Source of the DNA: Teratosphaeria epicoccoides
Lineage: Eukaryota; Ascomycota; Dothideomycetes; Mycosphaerellales; Teratosphaeriaceae
DNA length: 64,000 bases
Direction of reading: 5' to 3'
Assembly (NCBI GenBank): GCA_021401465.1
Contig: JADDMT010000072.1
Span: 1-64,000, forward strand
Of this stretch, positions 1 to 11,213 are shown piece by piece. The notes beneath the pieces were generated by a model. The model was not told where the DNA came from and ran no database searches. It saw nothing but the letters and a program-made list of their open reading frames with translations. Position 1 is the first letter of the stretch. Each line of letters starts with the position of its first letter. Made by a program: the position numbers and the translations under genes.

Positions 1-530
1 GACGACATACGAGCTAACGTATGTACGAAGGACCCCCTTGCCATATGTAGCAGGGTCACTGCATGCCAAGGGCGGCCATTAGAACCCATGCGGTTCAAAT
101 GGTCCCCTAGTATCAACCGTATCACTGATCTCGCGCTCCTCGAAAGCGCGACTATCTTCGACCTCCCGGTTAACTACGTCTAACTGTTTTCGAAGACGCA
201 TCTCCTTCGCATGCGCCTCTAGCATCTTCTGCGAAGCTTCGGCTAGGACTACCTTTGCACGATTAAGATCGGCAATTAGTCTTTTCCGCTAATCGCCTAA
301 CTTCTTCTATTCGACCTCTGTCACCTTCGCGTCGCAACTCCGACAGTTGCTAAAGTAACATTGCGAACATTTCCCTGAGGAAATGTGTACCTAACAGACG
401 AGCTTTAGCTCTTGACACCGAGTACAGGACTTCATGCTGTCCTGGCCCTGACGATAGATTCGATTCGCGCGGCGTTTGCGTTTCTGCGTTAAAGGGGCGT
501 TAGTGTCTAGAATGACACAAGGCAGTGATG
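1..530 (-). mobile_element. Decayed transposon-associated ORF relic
   Basis: Read on the minus strand, this stretch gives broken but protein-like pieces: a Cys-rich segment (KSCTRCQELKLVC, then CSQCYFSNCRSC) followed by a charged helix containing AKEMRLRKQLDVVNREVED. Several in-frame stops interrupt it, mostly TAG where a Trp or Gln codon would fit. From memory, a Cys-cluster followed by a KEMRLRKQ-type coiled coil resembles a repetitive hypothetical ORF family scattered through ascomycete genomes and often linked to transposons. The TAG-type lesions fit C-to-T mutation of the RIP type. The element is cut by the window edge, so its ends cannot be seen. I infer a dead element, not an active gene. 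Confidence 0.45.
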
Positions 531-1400
531 TAGAAAGAGAAGACATTACAGTTTAAAAGAAGAAACCAGAGAAACCCCGCACTAATGAGGTAGCTTAGGG
601 ACGAGCTAGACTAAGAGGGGGATAGTGTCATAAGTGTCAGGAGTACTGTCCGGAGTACTATAGGATACAGGATCATGTAGGTCCTAAGTGCTATGAGTCA
701 TAGTACTGTCATAGGAGTACTATAAGTTATAGGCATAGTCATAGAAGAAAGGATCTGTCATATGAGGACAGATCCCTAGATCTGTAGGGTTAGTCTACAG
801 ATCTATAGGCTTGCAAGGAAGAGGGGATCTGTCACGTGATAACAGACCCTTAGATCTGTAGGGTTAGTCCATAGATCTATAGACACAGATCTGTCAGGTC
901 TGTTAACAGATCTAACAGAGCTGCTCTGTCGCTCTCTAGTATATAGGGATGGCTTTAGGACAGGCAGTTAGGAGCTTCGTGCTTAATCTCAATTTAATCC
1001 TCTCTTGCTTAGAGGAGAGTTAGTTACAAGGTTAACTGCTATTGTCGATATTCTTCATAGCTCCTAAGTCTAACACCTAGTCACCTTCCTGCCATTAGCA
1101 CCTACCCTTATGACACCTAAGTTTCCTATATGTTTGTAGTAGTAGTAGTAGGATAGGACCCTAAACAAGGCAAACTATAGACTAGCTAGCGTGTCAAAAC
1201 TAGTACGCGCTAGCTTGACGTAATATTGACATGAGATTATATACAGACTACGTTATGATATAATAGTCATTACGCTAACTGCTTTAAGTACCTGCAAAGT
1301 ACCTGCAAAGGCCTCCCTATGCAGCTTGCTAAAGGTCCTTATTCTAACAGTCATCAGCCGACGTAGCAATTGACCTGACGTGAGGTGTGAGAAAGAGGGC
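531..1400. repeat. AT-rich repeat-laden DNA with 60-bp direct repeats
   Basis: There is no coding signal here. Two direct repeats of about 60 bp occur at 751-810 and 824-883. They share the core TAGATCTGTAGGGTTAGT and differ largely by C/T and A/G changes. Short inverted and repeated words (GAGTACTATA, CATAGTACTGTC) fill 640-740, and GTACCTGCAAA is tandemly doubled near 1288-1310. The overall look is of mutated repetitive DNA continuous with the relic to the left. Confidence 0.5.
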
Positions 1401-1857
1401 GCTCCCGCAGCCTTCTACTCACCACGCGTTTGTAGATCGGAAGACCTGATTGATGGCTGTGACGGACTCAAGTAGCCAGTCAGTCACAAAGGTTTGACTA
1501 ACTGTGGAGACGATCTGAGATGATCGCTTTGTCTCGTTCGTCGTTTCCACCTCCGCTACACCTGCGATTTGTTCCCGAGCAATCAACCTAAGTCCCACCG
1601 CAGTCCCACCGCTCGGTGGTCTGTTGGTTGCCGGTACTGCTGTTGAAAAAGCATTGCGTGGCCACTCGGATTGATCACGCCCAATGCGAAGGAACTGATA
1701 CTTGACGTGGAAGATCATGAGCCCTGCTTTCGGCGTTGTGACTACGTACTTCTACACTGCGTACGTGGAATATCTCGATCGTTCGCGGGACTCTGAATCG
1801 CTCGTTAAACATCTTAACGTCCCGGGCCATTGGAGGCGTTAGCTTCACCATTACCAC

Positions 1858-4431
1858 TCACACAAACTCTCCCTCGGCATCAAGCCCTTCATCGTCATCG
1901 TCATCGTCGAACTCTTCGATCTCCTTTTCCATCTCCTCAGCTCGCCGCTGTACTTCAGCAAGACCGCTGATCTCTTCCACGTAGCCCTTCTCATTTACCG
2001 CCCGCTTCACAAACTCCCACCCTTCTCGCTGATAAGCATCCATCACCTTTGGCGAGCAGGCAGCGCAACAGTCGTACGCCTTAGCTTCCACCTGGATCGT
2101 TTGCCACGTGCTCATGAAGCCGCGGAGTTGATGCGGCACTGTACCTAGCGGATGGCTGTTGGGCAGCGACGGATCGGTCGGTGGCGCAGGCTGAATGTGG
2201 TTGGCAGAGCCTGAGGTTGGTGGCTGTGGTGCTGGAGCGCGAGCCTTGAGACGGTGCTGAAGTATGCTGACCAAAAGCTCGACTGCAAGTGACGATGCCA
2301 GCGGCGCGGCGCCAGGTCTGGTGACAGTGCATTGCTGATCCAGCGTTGCCGACTTCAAGCTGTCGGCCGGCGCCACAACATCCGAACAAAAGTAGCATCC
2401 CAACTCTTCTTCGTTTTCTTTTTGCACGCCATTTGCTGCAGGCAGGATTGGCTCGGATGCGGCAACTTTTATCGGGTCTCTGTTGTCATCTGGATGAACC
2501 AAGACGGAGCCCTCGGTTGACTCGCCCAAAGCGCTTGGCGTTGAGGCCTGATGCGGTCGCAAGCCATGTCTCATCACAACATACGTGTCAAAGCCGAGTG
2601 CAGCATTGATGACGATTTTGCCTGCCGCCTTTCCCATGACCGTAGGTAGCCATCTACTTTCCCGCGTGTCCATCAAGAGAAAGATGGCATCGTGATGCCC
2701 GATCAGATATTTCAGCTTCTCATACTCCTTCTTCACCCGATCTTCATCAACGATGGGATGCCCAGCCATCGGCACGGACAGGTTGTAGCCATTTGCGTCC
2801 ATGCCTGGATAGATTTCGCTCAAAACATCTGCTGCTCGTTCGGCCTTGCGAACACCACCGTCTTCGCAGTCTTTGAAGTCGTACAGTGGCTGTCGAACTG
2901 GATTGCTGAAGCTGACTTTGGCATTGTCCACGAAAGTGATCTTGCGTACGCCCCATCCCATGAGGCCACGGGCAACGTACGAGCCCAATGTGCCGGCACC
3001 GAGCAGCAAGCAGGACGTTTTCTTGATAGTTTCGAGGTCGATAGAAGGTGATATGCGCCACTTGATGAGCTTTAGGTTGAGGTCCACCGCCTGATCAGCC
3101 AACTTGCTCGGGTCCATGTAAGCCGCGAGGTCAACGACTCGTGATACGAGCTTGTTCTGCTCGTTGCGCTCCCACCCGGTGATCTTTGGAAGCTCGGGTG
3201 TCCTTGGCGGATGTTGGTGTGTCGACGGTGGTGTAGGTGCGGCTGGCACGCTCTTCTGCTCAATGAGCTCCCCGGCGGCATCGACGTCATTTGGTCGTAG
3301 AGCAGAAGAAGTGACCATGGTTGGAAGATCTGTGCTGAGCTGTTGTGCGGTCTCGCTTTCGAAAACTGGTTCTGCGGACTGAAGCTGCAAAATTAAACTT
3401 GTGGGATGCTCGCGCCTAGCATGTGTGTCTCGATAGCACAATATCTGCACCTTGTCAAGGTGCCATCGCTGTCTTACCAACACTAGCAAGTTCCGAAGCA
3501 TCCAGCCTGGATTGCCAGGATATGTGGAAGGATCCGCGAAACATATGAAACGATCCTCTGCATCTGCATTTATGAAGAAGTCGTTCTCATAGCTTGCCAA
3601 TGAGCCCACCGACCACAGAAAGCCGAGCTCACCTAGGCTTTTCGTCCGTGACTTTCGTCTCTTCTGCGCAGCCATGTTCATATTGCCGTCATCATCTTTC
3701 TCCTCCTCGATCTCGCCAGTGCCAGGACTATTCCGCCATTGCGCTTCCAGCACATCTTTGCGTACCCGCTTGGCAAGGAAGAAGCCATGCTGCCTCGAGT
3801 CAACGCTGTATCGCCAAGACTGCACCTGACCCACAAGCTCTTCAGTCTCCCTTACGCCGAGTTTTCTGATGCCGTCCGCCGGCTTGTCTTCAGGTGCAAG
3901 CAACTTCCACTGAGGGTCTGAATGTATGCACGGGTAAGCGAAATGGTATGTGAACTTGTACTTCTTGAGGTCGGCGTAGCAGATGGCGGAGAAGGAGGAG
4001 AGGAGACTCGGGCAGGAGTAGATGGTGCCGTCGTGGACGGCATCCCAAATGGTGCGGCCAGCTCGTTCGACATGCGCAGCCTTGTCGACCTGTCGAAACT
4101 CTTCGATCGTGTTAAAATTGCGGATGAGACCTTCGGCTCGGTAGTAGCCTTGCGGCGTCCTTCCCACGGGATACCTGTCAGGATCGGTAGAACGTCTCTT
4201 CTGACTGTCACTTACGTACTCGTCACTGGTCAGTGCCGACGCATGGATCTGCATGCGAGTGCTCCGCTCGGGTGCATCTTTGTGGTTGATCTCGTACAAG
4301 CCGAGCACCTTACGCGCGGAGCTGTCGAGCTTGTCATGGTTGATCTTGAGCGTCGCCAGCGCCGAGTAGAAGGCGAGCTCAATGTCCGACGTCCACGGGG
4401 CGTATTGCAGAGGATGCGGTGAGGCTGACAT
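1858..4431 (-). CDS. ATG7: Atg7, E1-like enzyme of autophagy
   Basis: This is the ubiquitin-like activating enzyme that adenylates Atg8 and Atg12 and passes them to Atg3 and Atg10 in the cytosol. It is a single exon of 857 codons. The N-terminal Atg7 domain starts with PLQYAPWTSDIELAFYSALA. The adenylation domain carries the nucleotide-binding loop GAGTLGSYVARGLMGWG (about residue 478), followed by a typical FVDNAKVSFSNPVRQPL. The catalytic Cys is near residue 701 in LDQQCTVTRPG, followed by the E1 dimer region. The C-terminus is strongly acidic, as in Atg7 tails that contact Atg8. The protein is longer than the usual 630-720 residues because of a Lys/Arg insert around residue 255 and a Pro/Thr-rich linker around residues 370-425. 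It is divergently arranged with DCD1. Confidence 0.97.
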   Translation of the reverse strand: MSASPHPLQYAPWTSDIELAFYSALATLKINHDKLDSSARKVLGLYEINHKDAPERSTRMQIHASALTSDEYVSDSQKRRSTDPDRYPVGRTPQGYYRAEGLIRNFNTIEEFRQVDKAAHVERAGRTIWDAVHDGTIYSCPSLLSSFSAICYADLKKYKFTYHFAYPCIHSDPQWKLLAPEDKPADGIRKLGVRETEELVGQVQSWRYSVDSRQHGFFLAKRVRKDVLEAQWRNSPGTGEIEEEKDDDGNMNMAAQKRRKSRTKSLGELGFLWSVGSLASYENDFFINADAEDRFICFADPSTYPGNPGWMLRNLLVLVRQRWHLDKVQILCYRDTHARREHPTSLILQLQSAEPVFESETAQQLSTDLPTMVTSSALRPNDVDAAGELIEQKSVPAAPTPPSTHQHPPRTPELPKITGWERNEQNKLVSRVVDLAAYMDPSKLADQAVDLNLKLIKWRISPSIDLETIKKTSCLLLGAGTLGSYVARGLMGWGVRKITFVDNAKVSFSNPVRQPLYDFKDCEDGGVRKAERAADVLSEIYPGMDANGYNLSVPMAGHPIVDEDRVKKEYEKLKYLIGHHDAIFLLMDTRESRWLPTVMGKAAGKIVINAALGFDTYVVMRHGLRPHQASTPSALGESTEGSVLVHPDDNRDPIKVAASEPILPAANGVQKENEEELGCYFCSDVVAPADSLKSATLDQQCTVTRPGAAPLASSLAVELLVSILQHRLKARAPAPQPPTSGSANHIQPAPPTDPSLPNSHPLGTVPHQLRGFMSTWQTIQVEAKAYDCCAACSPKVMDAYQREGWEFVKRAVNEKGYVEEISGLAEVQRRAEEMEKEIEEFDDDDDDEGLDAEGEFV

Positions 4432-4895
4432 GGCGTGCGGAGTGATCGCGTGCCCAGCCAGCTACATAGATGTGTGCAGGTGAACGCGAAGACTGCGAAG
4501 CTTGTCAGTACATTTCTGATCTGTTTTATATCAACAGCAGCAATAGCAGGCACGGCAGCAGGTTCGAGGCTCTCATCAGCAGGTCAACATGTTATGTCAG
4601 AGTTTGGGAGAGTGAACCTGACATCGACAGGTGATGTACTTGGTGATCACGCTGGTCCTTGTCCACCTCACAATAATAATAATGGAACCCCGCCATCCTC
4701 ACTAGCGCCAGGTACCCAAACCCTATCTGGCACCCCATATTCCCATATGGTCTCATGCATATGCTCCGTCTGCAGATGGGCCGCTTGTGATGAGATACAT
4801 CGTACTTGACATTATTGACGTTGTTCGGCTTCGGGACCGGTGCTTATGGACAGCAGAAGGGCCATTGCTTGATCGACCCGCGAAATACAACAGTC
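4432..4895. other. Intergenic region between divergent ATG7 and DCD1
   Basis: About 464 bp separate the two start codons, so both promoters must lie here. An imperfect AAT run occurs near 4671-4685. I see no further gene. Confidence 0.5.
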
Positions 4896-6030
4896 ATGCT
4901 CATCGGAATTTGCGGCGGTAGGTTCGCGGTGCACTTTCCGCGTCGACACGCGACTGATTTGAGCAGGCATATGTGCCGGCAAGCATTCAGTGAAAGACTA
5001 CCTCATCAGCAAACACAATTTCTCCGAACTCACCCTCAGTCGAGCAGGAGCCACACCAAACATCGAAAAATCCGCATCCGAAGCTCACGTTCCTGACATC
5101 CAGCCATCCGAAACGGCAGTCCACTTCGCCACGACCACAGACCTGCTGCATTACGCCACCAAGAACTGGCGCACTAACTTCGTCACCACGTCCGTCTTCT
5201 CCGAAGAAATAGCAGAAACGCTCTCCCACCGCCCCTTCTTCATCCTCCTGCACATCGACGCCCCGATCTCCATTCGCTGGACCCGCTTCAAAGACCGCTG
5301 CGCTCGCGCCGCCCTGACACCACCAACGCTTGAACAATTTGTCCTTCGGAATGACCAACATCAATACGAACCAACCACCAACCTTGCCTCTCTCGCCTCG
5401 AGAGCACAGGTCAAACTATTAAACTCCAGCACCTCGCTCACAGCCCTCCACACCGCCCTCGACGCCATCAACCTCATCGATCCAAGTCGCATGCGACCGA
5501 CCTGGGACCACTACTTCATGACGCTCGCCTCCCTTGCCGCTCGACGCTCGAATTGCATGCGGCGCCAAGTCGGCTGCGTCTTGACCCGGGAGCGCCGTGT
5601 CGTCTCCACGGGCTACAACGGCACGCCGCGCAATGTCGCCAATTGCAACGAAGGCGGTTGTCCGCGCTGCAATGGCGGTGAAGGAGGAGGCACGGCGCTC
5701 AGTACGTGCCTCTGTATACATGCAGAGGAGAATGCTTTGTTGGAGGCTGGGCGGGAGAGGGTCGGTGGAGGCGCGGTGCTGTATTGTAATACCTGTCCGT
5801 GCTTGACTTGCTCAATCAAGATTGTACAGGTTGGTATCACCGAGGTCGTGTATAATTTGGGGTACTACATGGATGCCGAGGCCGCCAAGATCTTCAAGGA
5901 AGCTGGAATTAAGCTGAGGCAATTCTCGCCACCCAAGGAAGGCTTGGTGAACCTTCGACATGACCTCTCCCGCATTGATGGTCCGGAGCTTGATGCCAAA
6001 TCGAATGGACTGAAATACCAAGCTTGTTGA
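4896..6030 (+). CDS. DCD1: Deoxycytidylate deaminase
   Basis: It converts dCMP to dUMP, feeding thymidylate synthesis. There are two exons, 4896-4917 and 4967-6030, separated by a 49-nt intron (GTAGGT...GAGCAG), giving 361 residues. The short first exon completes the conserved start MLIGICGGICAGKHSV, a P-loop-like motif typical of fungal dCMP deaminases with an N-terminal nucleotide-kinase-like segment. Here the motif reads GKH instead of GKS/T. The deaminase domain is C-terminal: SLAARRSNCMRRQVGCVL, the zinc/catalytic HAEENALLEAGR, and the second zinc site CPCLTCSIKIVQ. The 5' exon was chosen because it restores the family N-terminus in frame with good splice sites. The only other in-frame start is a GTG at 4990, which would lose the P-loop. 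Confidence 0.95.
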
Positions 6031-6092
6031 ATTGCATTCAATTTCTCTGGTCTTGAGTGGTGGTGGGTCAGGACTGTAGACTACAGCACATC

Positions 6093-8172
6093 CTAAAGCT
6101 GCAGCGCACCCGAGTTTCCACCGCCTGTGTGCTGTACGTGAGCCTTGCTGCCTGCAAACAAGCTCTTCCAGATGAACGCCTCTGACAGCAGGAGCTCTAT
6201 GTCCTTTTCCGTCCAGCTCTTGGTCGGAAGCGATTGCAGGAACATCATAATTTCCTGAAAGTCCATCTGCTGCAATTTCTCGGACCATTTAACCAAGAAT
6301 GCGGCACAGACGTAGAGATGGAAGGCTGAGAAGCCTTGATCTTCGGCCTGTTGAGGTTGTCAGCATTCGCAATAGACCGAGAATGAGGATTTGAGCGCCT
6401 ACAAGGTATGTGTCCCACATCCGGATTGTATTCTTGACGCTCACCTCGCGCATTAAAAGACAATTCATCCATCGAAAGCTGAATTGTATGAACTCGACGC
6501 CCTCCTGTTCCATATGCTTTGCTAAAGCGCCATCGATCCGAGCGGTGAGGTCTCGTAGTGCAGAGACCTGCCGCGTGATCCCCGGCTGTGCATGGATATA
6601 ATTGTCTTGTATGCCATCCAAAAGCTTCGTCAAGCACCAAAAGCTGTCTGCTTCCACGGCATCTATTACTGGCCTTGGCAATTGCCCGGGATCCATACCG
6701 AATTCCACGTCTGGATCGGTGATATACTGCCCCAGAAAGACCTGCCAGAACGGCGTAACGAGATCGTTGATGCCTTGCACATACCCGGATGCCGGATGCC
6801 GAATAGCCCAGAGGTAGAGTATCCGTTCAAGTGATCGTTGTGTCGCTTCATAGCCATACAGCTCCAGATGCGGATTCGTCCGTGGTACATCAATACTGAT
6901 CTGATGCCAAACAGCCTCGTCCAGGCCTCGCCCTCTGCTGGTCTTCACAAATGGAGACGAAGCTGTAGTTTCCACAGTTCCGCCTCGTTCAAATGCCTGC
7001 CGTACACCGTCCAGATACTCTTTGCGCTTCCGCTCTAATGTCGCAACACGTCTTTCGCTGCTGGTTGGGAGATAGCCGAGCAAGAGCTGCCATGTCATAG
7101 CGCGGACTTCAGACGGCAGACCTGACCAAGCGGAATTGCGCAGTTCTGGCAGGTTGATGGAACTTGCCTGCAGCATCTTTTTGAATTTGTTAATTCTCGT
7201 GATGCGCGCCGAATGTGCTTCCAACTCTTTGCCCATTGCGCCAAGCGGTACTGCAGGGTGGCCAATGAGATGTAGCGAATTCGCCGGATCTCGAAGAATG
7301 TCTTTGTACTGAGGTCGCAAGATCTTACCTTCGCTCTTCTTAGCTGATGGATAGGTAGGTATTGCTCGCGCTTCCGCAACGTCTCCATTGTCCAGTGCCC
7401 ATAATGCTGATGCGTCTAAAGATGCACGCCCATTGCGCAGATCCAAGGAGCCTGGCTTCGTCAAAGCATCTTTGCCCTTCTTGCTAGCCAACTTCTTGTC
7501 TTTCCGCCGTATAGACGCTATGCTGGGCAGGCCAAACTCATCCTCATCGTCGTCAAGGCCAATCTCATCCTGAACCTCCCCATCGTCGTTGACCACTCCC
7601 CAAGCATGTTCCGTTGAAGACAGGAAGCTCGTATACGTTCGCCGAGGTGGGGGGGATGCACTGCTGCCTTTCGTTGGAGGAGGAGTGCTCTTGTTCCGGT
7701 TGAGAGACGGCGGAGTCTGGGGGCGCGAGCCAGCATTGACCGAACTGTGTTGAGTCAGCGTATGGCTAACCTCGAGAATCGCCTCGCGCATACAGGTTGC
7801 TGAAGTTTAGAATATCTGTATGGCTGTAGCTTGCGCCAAAGATCTTGCGCTCCAGCGGAGGCGGTGTTGAATCGTGTGGCTGTCTCTTGTCTTTCTGGCT
7901 ATTGGACGAAGCCGCCCGTAGAAACGGTGATCTGTTGACTTCATAAGCCTTCGCTCCTTCCTAACTAAGCAGCAGAAAAGCGCATATTACTCTGATCGGT
8001 CTACAAATGCCCATATGTCCATGATCAGCTTGGTGTCTCAAGGATCTCGTCGTTGCTGCGCGTACCAGAACTGACCTGGATCATCTCCTGCTGTCCGAGG
8101 TTAGCCTGCATGGAACAAATAGACAATGCAGACTTGAGACATTACCTGTTGAACGGGCTTCTTGAAGTTCAT
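6093..8172 (-). CDS. GYP1: TBC-domain Rab GTPase-activating protein (Gyp1 type)
   Basis: It stimulates GTP hydrolysis by a Golgi Rab (Ypt1/Rab1 in yeast). The TBC domain begins near LRNSAWSGLPSEVRAMTWQLL. It has the arginine finger ISIDVPRT (IxxDxxR) and the glutamine finger YVQGINDL. The end of the domain is EFIQFSFRWMNCLLMRE...IRMWDTYL, then AEDQGFSAFHLYVCAAFLVKW. The proposed exons, in transcript order, are 8172-8146, 8105-8076, 7960-7794, 7744-6403 and 6347-6093, giving 606 residues. The 55-nt intron at 6348-6402 and the 49-nt intron at 7745-7793 (GTATGC...CTGAC...CACAG) are well supported. The two short 5' exons (start MNFKKPVQQ) rest only on splice consensus and frame. The N-terminal third is low-complexity. 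Confidence 0.88.
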
Positions 8173-8453
8173 GTCGTCGCCCTCGGCATGTGACTTTGGC
8201 CGCGCAGAAGTGAATGATGTGCCTCCTCCAATGTGATCCGTTCACAGAGCCGCGGACGGGGAGCGCATTCCGTGACGTCGGCGTTCGAGCCCTTTCGGCG
8301 ATACTTGGAGGTCCGAACGGTGTTCCGATCGAGTGCTTTGACGATTTCTCTGCTCACTTGCTACACCATCGATCATTGCCGCTCGCAACTGGTGCTCAGC
8401 GCGCAGTAACGTCAAGGATCTTTGATTGTTACAAATACCAAGACATCGACACC
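8173..8453. promoter_or_regulatory. Short divergent intergenic region GYP1 / HRP1
   Basis: About 281 bp lie between the proposed start codons of two genes transcribed outward, so a shared bidirectional promoter is likely. This depends on the less certain 5' exons of GYP1. No specific operator was recognised. Confidence 0.35.
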
Positions 8454-11213
8454 ATGGCGGAGCCGGAGATTGACGGCGAGGACCTCTTCGAGAACCTGTG
8501 AGTCCCTCCCAATCTTGCGCGCCGCCCTCATCCGTTGAGAATGAAGACTCTTGCTCACAACAATTAGGTACGATGACGATGAGGAGACGACAGCATCCAA
8601 CAAGGCCGAGCCGGCCGCCGCGAACGCTGAACAGGCACAACCAATGCCTGCTGCGCCGGAGCCTACACAGCCAGTGATGCAGAGCGGAGCCGATGCACAT
8701 CACTTCAAGGCTGAGCCAGAGCCCATGGTCAAGCAAGAAGACGTGCACATGGGTGATGGCGGATATAACGGTGGATACCAGGCGTCTCAGGAAGAGGAGC
8801 GACCGATCTACCACAAGGATGACGGGTAAGTACGGTAGCTGTTTTCTTTGTCAGCAATCGTGAGCGCCAAACATGTGGTCTATGGGGCGCACCTGAGGGA
8901 TATACTCATCCAGCCTGTTCTTGTATTATTGGGCAGATCATGAGTGTTGCAAGGTCACTGGAGTTGCGCATGACCAGATGTCACACTGCTCAGGGGTGCG
9001 TGCACACATACTGTGGTCGCGCTCCTTATCCCACTGGACGTACTCGACTTCTGGGATGGTCCACCTCCATGCGCCCGCTTCTCGTTATCAAGGAGCGGAT
9101 GGTCAATGGAGTTGCGCCCGGCTGCACCTCTTACTGCAGCGAGTCGCACGGCGGCTGAAGGCCTGTAGCCGCTTTGGCTGTGTCTTCAGCATGTTTTCGG
9201 CATCTGGGACGAGGCAGTGGACGAGACGGCAACGTCAAGCGTGATGGAGTGAAGGAAAAAGAGACAAGGGTCCGACCTGATCATTGCCATCAGAGGCTCT
9301 CAATGCCTCGGTCTGACTACATACACCAGAAAGGCTTCAGAACGCCATAGCTTAGGCTTGTTGTCGATAACCTCCGAGACATTAGCGCCGTAGCAGAGCA
9401 GAGCAGGAGATAGATGATGCTGCAAATTGTGTTGTCGGTTCCAAGAGAACGACCACTTTTGCCATAGCGCACAGGATATCAGCAGAAACACCAAGCATGC
9501 AGAAGTGCACGCACCCGGCCATCTTTCTGATCCCGCATGCCACTGCGAGCCATACTTATGAGGCCTGCGCGGCTTGTGACCTCATTTTGGCAGGTAAAGC
9601 CAGACATCAGGGTCAGCACGCATTCGGCGGCTCGTTCGCCTGTTGTGGCAGACAAACGTTCTATCACAAGGTCTCTGCCTCGCACTGCTCCGTGTGCTCG
9701 CACGCACTGGATTCAGAAGCCTTTCATCGTGGATTATTACCTTCTTCGGAAAGTGGCCATTTCTGGGCGTGATGGACTTTACAGACGATGTGGTCCAAGC
9801 GCAACAGACTGGTTGCATCAGGATTGCTACGACTGAAACCACTTAAACAACGACAATGCTCGCTCACGATTGCTATTGTCGCATACTTGATCATATGAGA
9901 TGGCGCTAACATGGGCATTGCAGCAAAATGTTCATTGGCGGTCTCAACTGGGAGACCACCGACGGTACGACCACTCTGAGTCTTGTATTTTCCAGACCCC
10001 TTGCTGACTTCGCACCGCAGAATCTCTCAAAAATTACTTCTCACAATTCGGCGAGGTGATTGAGTGCACAGTTATGAGAGATGGCCAGACTGGTCGATCA
10101 CGCGGCTTTGGCTTCCTCACGTTTAAAGACCCCAAGAATGTCAACACGGTCATGGTCAAGGAGCACACTCTCGATGGCAAACTCGTAAGTAACCCTGCTT
10201 TTGACTTATCTTGAACTTGACTGACGTGTAACCAGATCGACCCCAAGCGCGCAATCCCACGCGACGAGCAGGAGCGCACCGCCAAAATTTTTGTCGGTGG
10301 CGTCAGCCAAGATGCAGATCAAGATACCTTCAAAACGTTCTTCAAGCAATTCGGCAATGTGCTTGATGCTACTCTCATGATGGACAAGGAGACTAATCGT
10401 CCACGCGGTTTCGGCTTCGTGACCTTTGACTCCGAGGCAGCCGTAGACCGCACTCTGGAGCAACCGCTTGCCATCTGCAATAAGCCGATCGAGATCAAGC
10501 GCGCTCAGCCGCGAGGTGACATGCGCGAGCAGGAGGGCAGTGCTCGGGGTGGTAAATTTGGCCGCAAGGGCCAAGACAACTTCAGCGGGGGCGGGGGAGG
10601 CTTTGGTGGACAGCAGCAGAGCCAGGTGGCGGGCGAGGGTCAGGCGGCTATGAGCCCAGCGATGCTTGCGGCATACTGGCAACGCATGCAACAGTTCTTC
10701 ATGATGAAGCAGCAGCAGATGAACAACATGGGCGGCATGAATCCGATGGCGGCAATGCAGGCCAATCCCCAGATGATGCAGCAATTTATGGCGCAGCAGG
10801 GGGGCATGGGTAACATGAATCCCCAGATGATGCAGCAACAGATGGCGGCTATGCAGAGCGGCGGAGGCTTCAACAACGGCAGTGGTAGTCCCATGGGCGC
10901 TGGCAGAGCTTTCAACGCGCAAGAGCAGATGGCCTTCGAGCAGCAAAAGTACGAGAGGCAGAGCCAGATGGGCGGCATGGGTCGCGGCAATGCCAGCTGG
11001 GACGGCGGAATGGGTTACGATGGCGGATTCGGCGGTGGTCGAGGTGGTCGTGGGGGCGCGCGAAGCTCTGGCACCCCACAGCCGCCTCCCCAAGCTCCTG
11101 CCGGCGCTCCGACTGGTCCGAAGAACGCCGGTAGGCCTGGCGCGAACTATAGGGGTGGTGGACGTGGGGGGCACCGTGGCGGTTTCCACCCGTATGCTCG
11201 TGGCGGCGGCTAG
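8454..11213 (+). CDS. HRP1: Hrp1/Nab4-like RNA-binding protein (cleavage factor IB)
   Basis: A nuclear hnRNP that binds the polyadenylation efficiency element and shuttles with mRNA. Five exons are inferred: 8454-8497, 8568-8825, 9924-9964, 10021-10184 and 10236-11213, giving 494 residues. RRM1 is built across exons 3-5: KMFIGGLNWETTDESLKNYF with RNP1 RGFGFLTF. RRM2 follows: AKIFVGGVSQDADQDTF with RNP1 RGFGFVTF. The N-terminus is acidic and poor in structure. The C-terminus is Met/Gln-rich (repeats of QQQMNNMGGMNPM type), then RGG-rich, as in prion-like hnRNPs. The start ATG has good context and intron 1 begins GTGAGT. Intron 2 is 1,098 nt, far longer than any other intron here, yet its ends (GTAAGT, GCTAAC, TTGCAG) join the frame exactly before RRM1. 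Confidence 0.93.
8826..9923 (+). other. Exceptionally long intron of HRP1
   Basis: The intron opens with GTAAGT and closes with a CTAAC branch site about 15 nt before TTGCAG. Both reading frames inside are short and unlike protein. No tRNA or snoRNA was recognised by eye. Other introns in this window are 40-115 nt, so retention of 1.1 kb suggests a regulatory or structural RNA role, which is inference. Confidence 0.7.

Noticed and set aside
8826..9923. A nested gene inside the HRP1 intron
   Set aside because: Frames at 9497-9846 and 8921-9244 are short, overlap in all phases and have no coding texture.
10206..11189. 327-codon minus-strand frame opposite HRP1
   Set aside because: It is the antisense of the Met/Gln/Gly-rich HRP1 tail; its His/Leu/Ala composition is a by-product of that low complexity.
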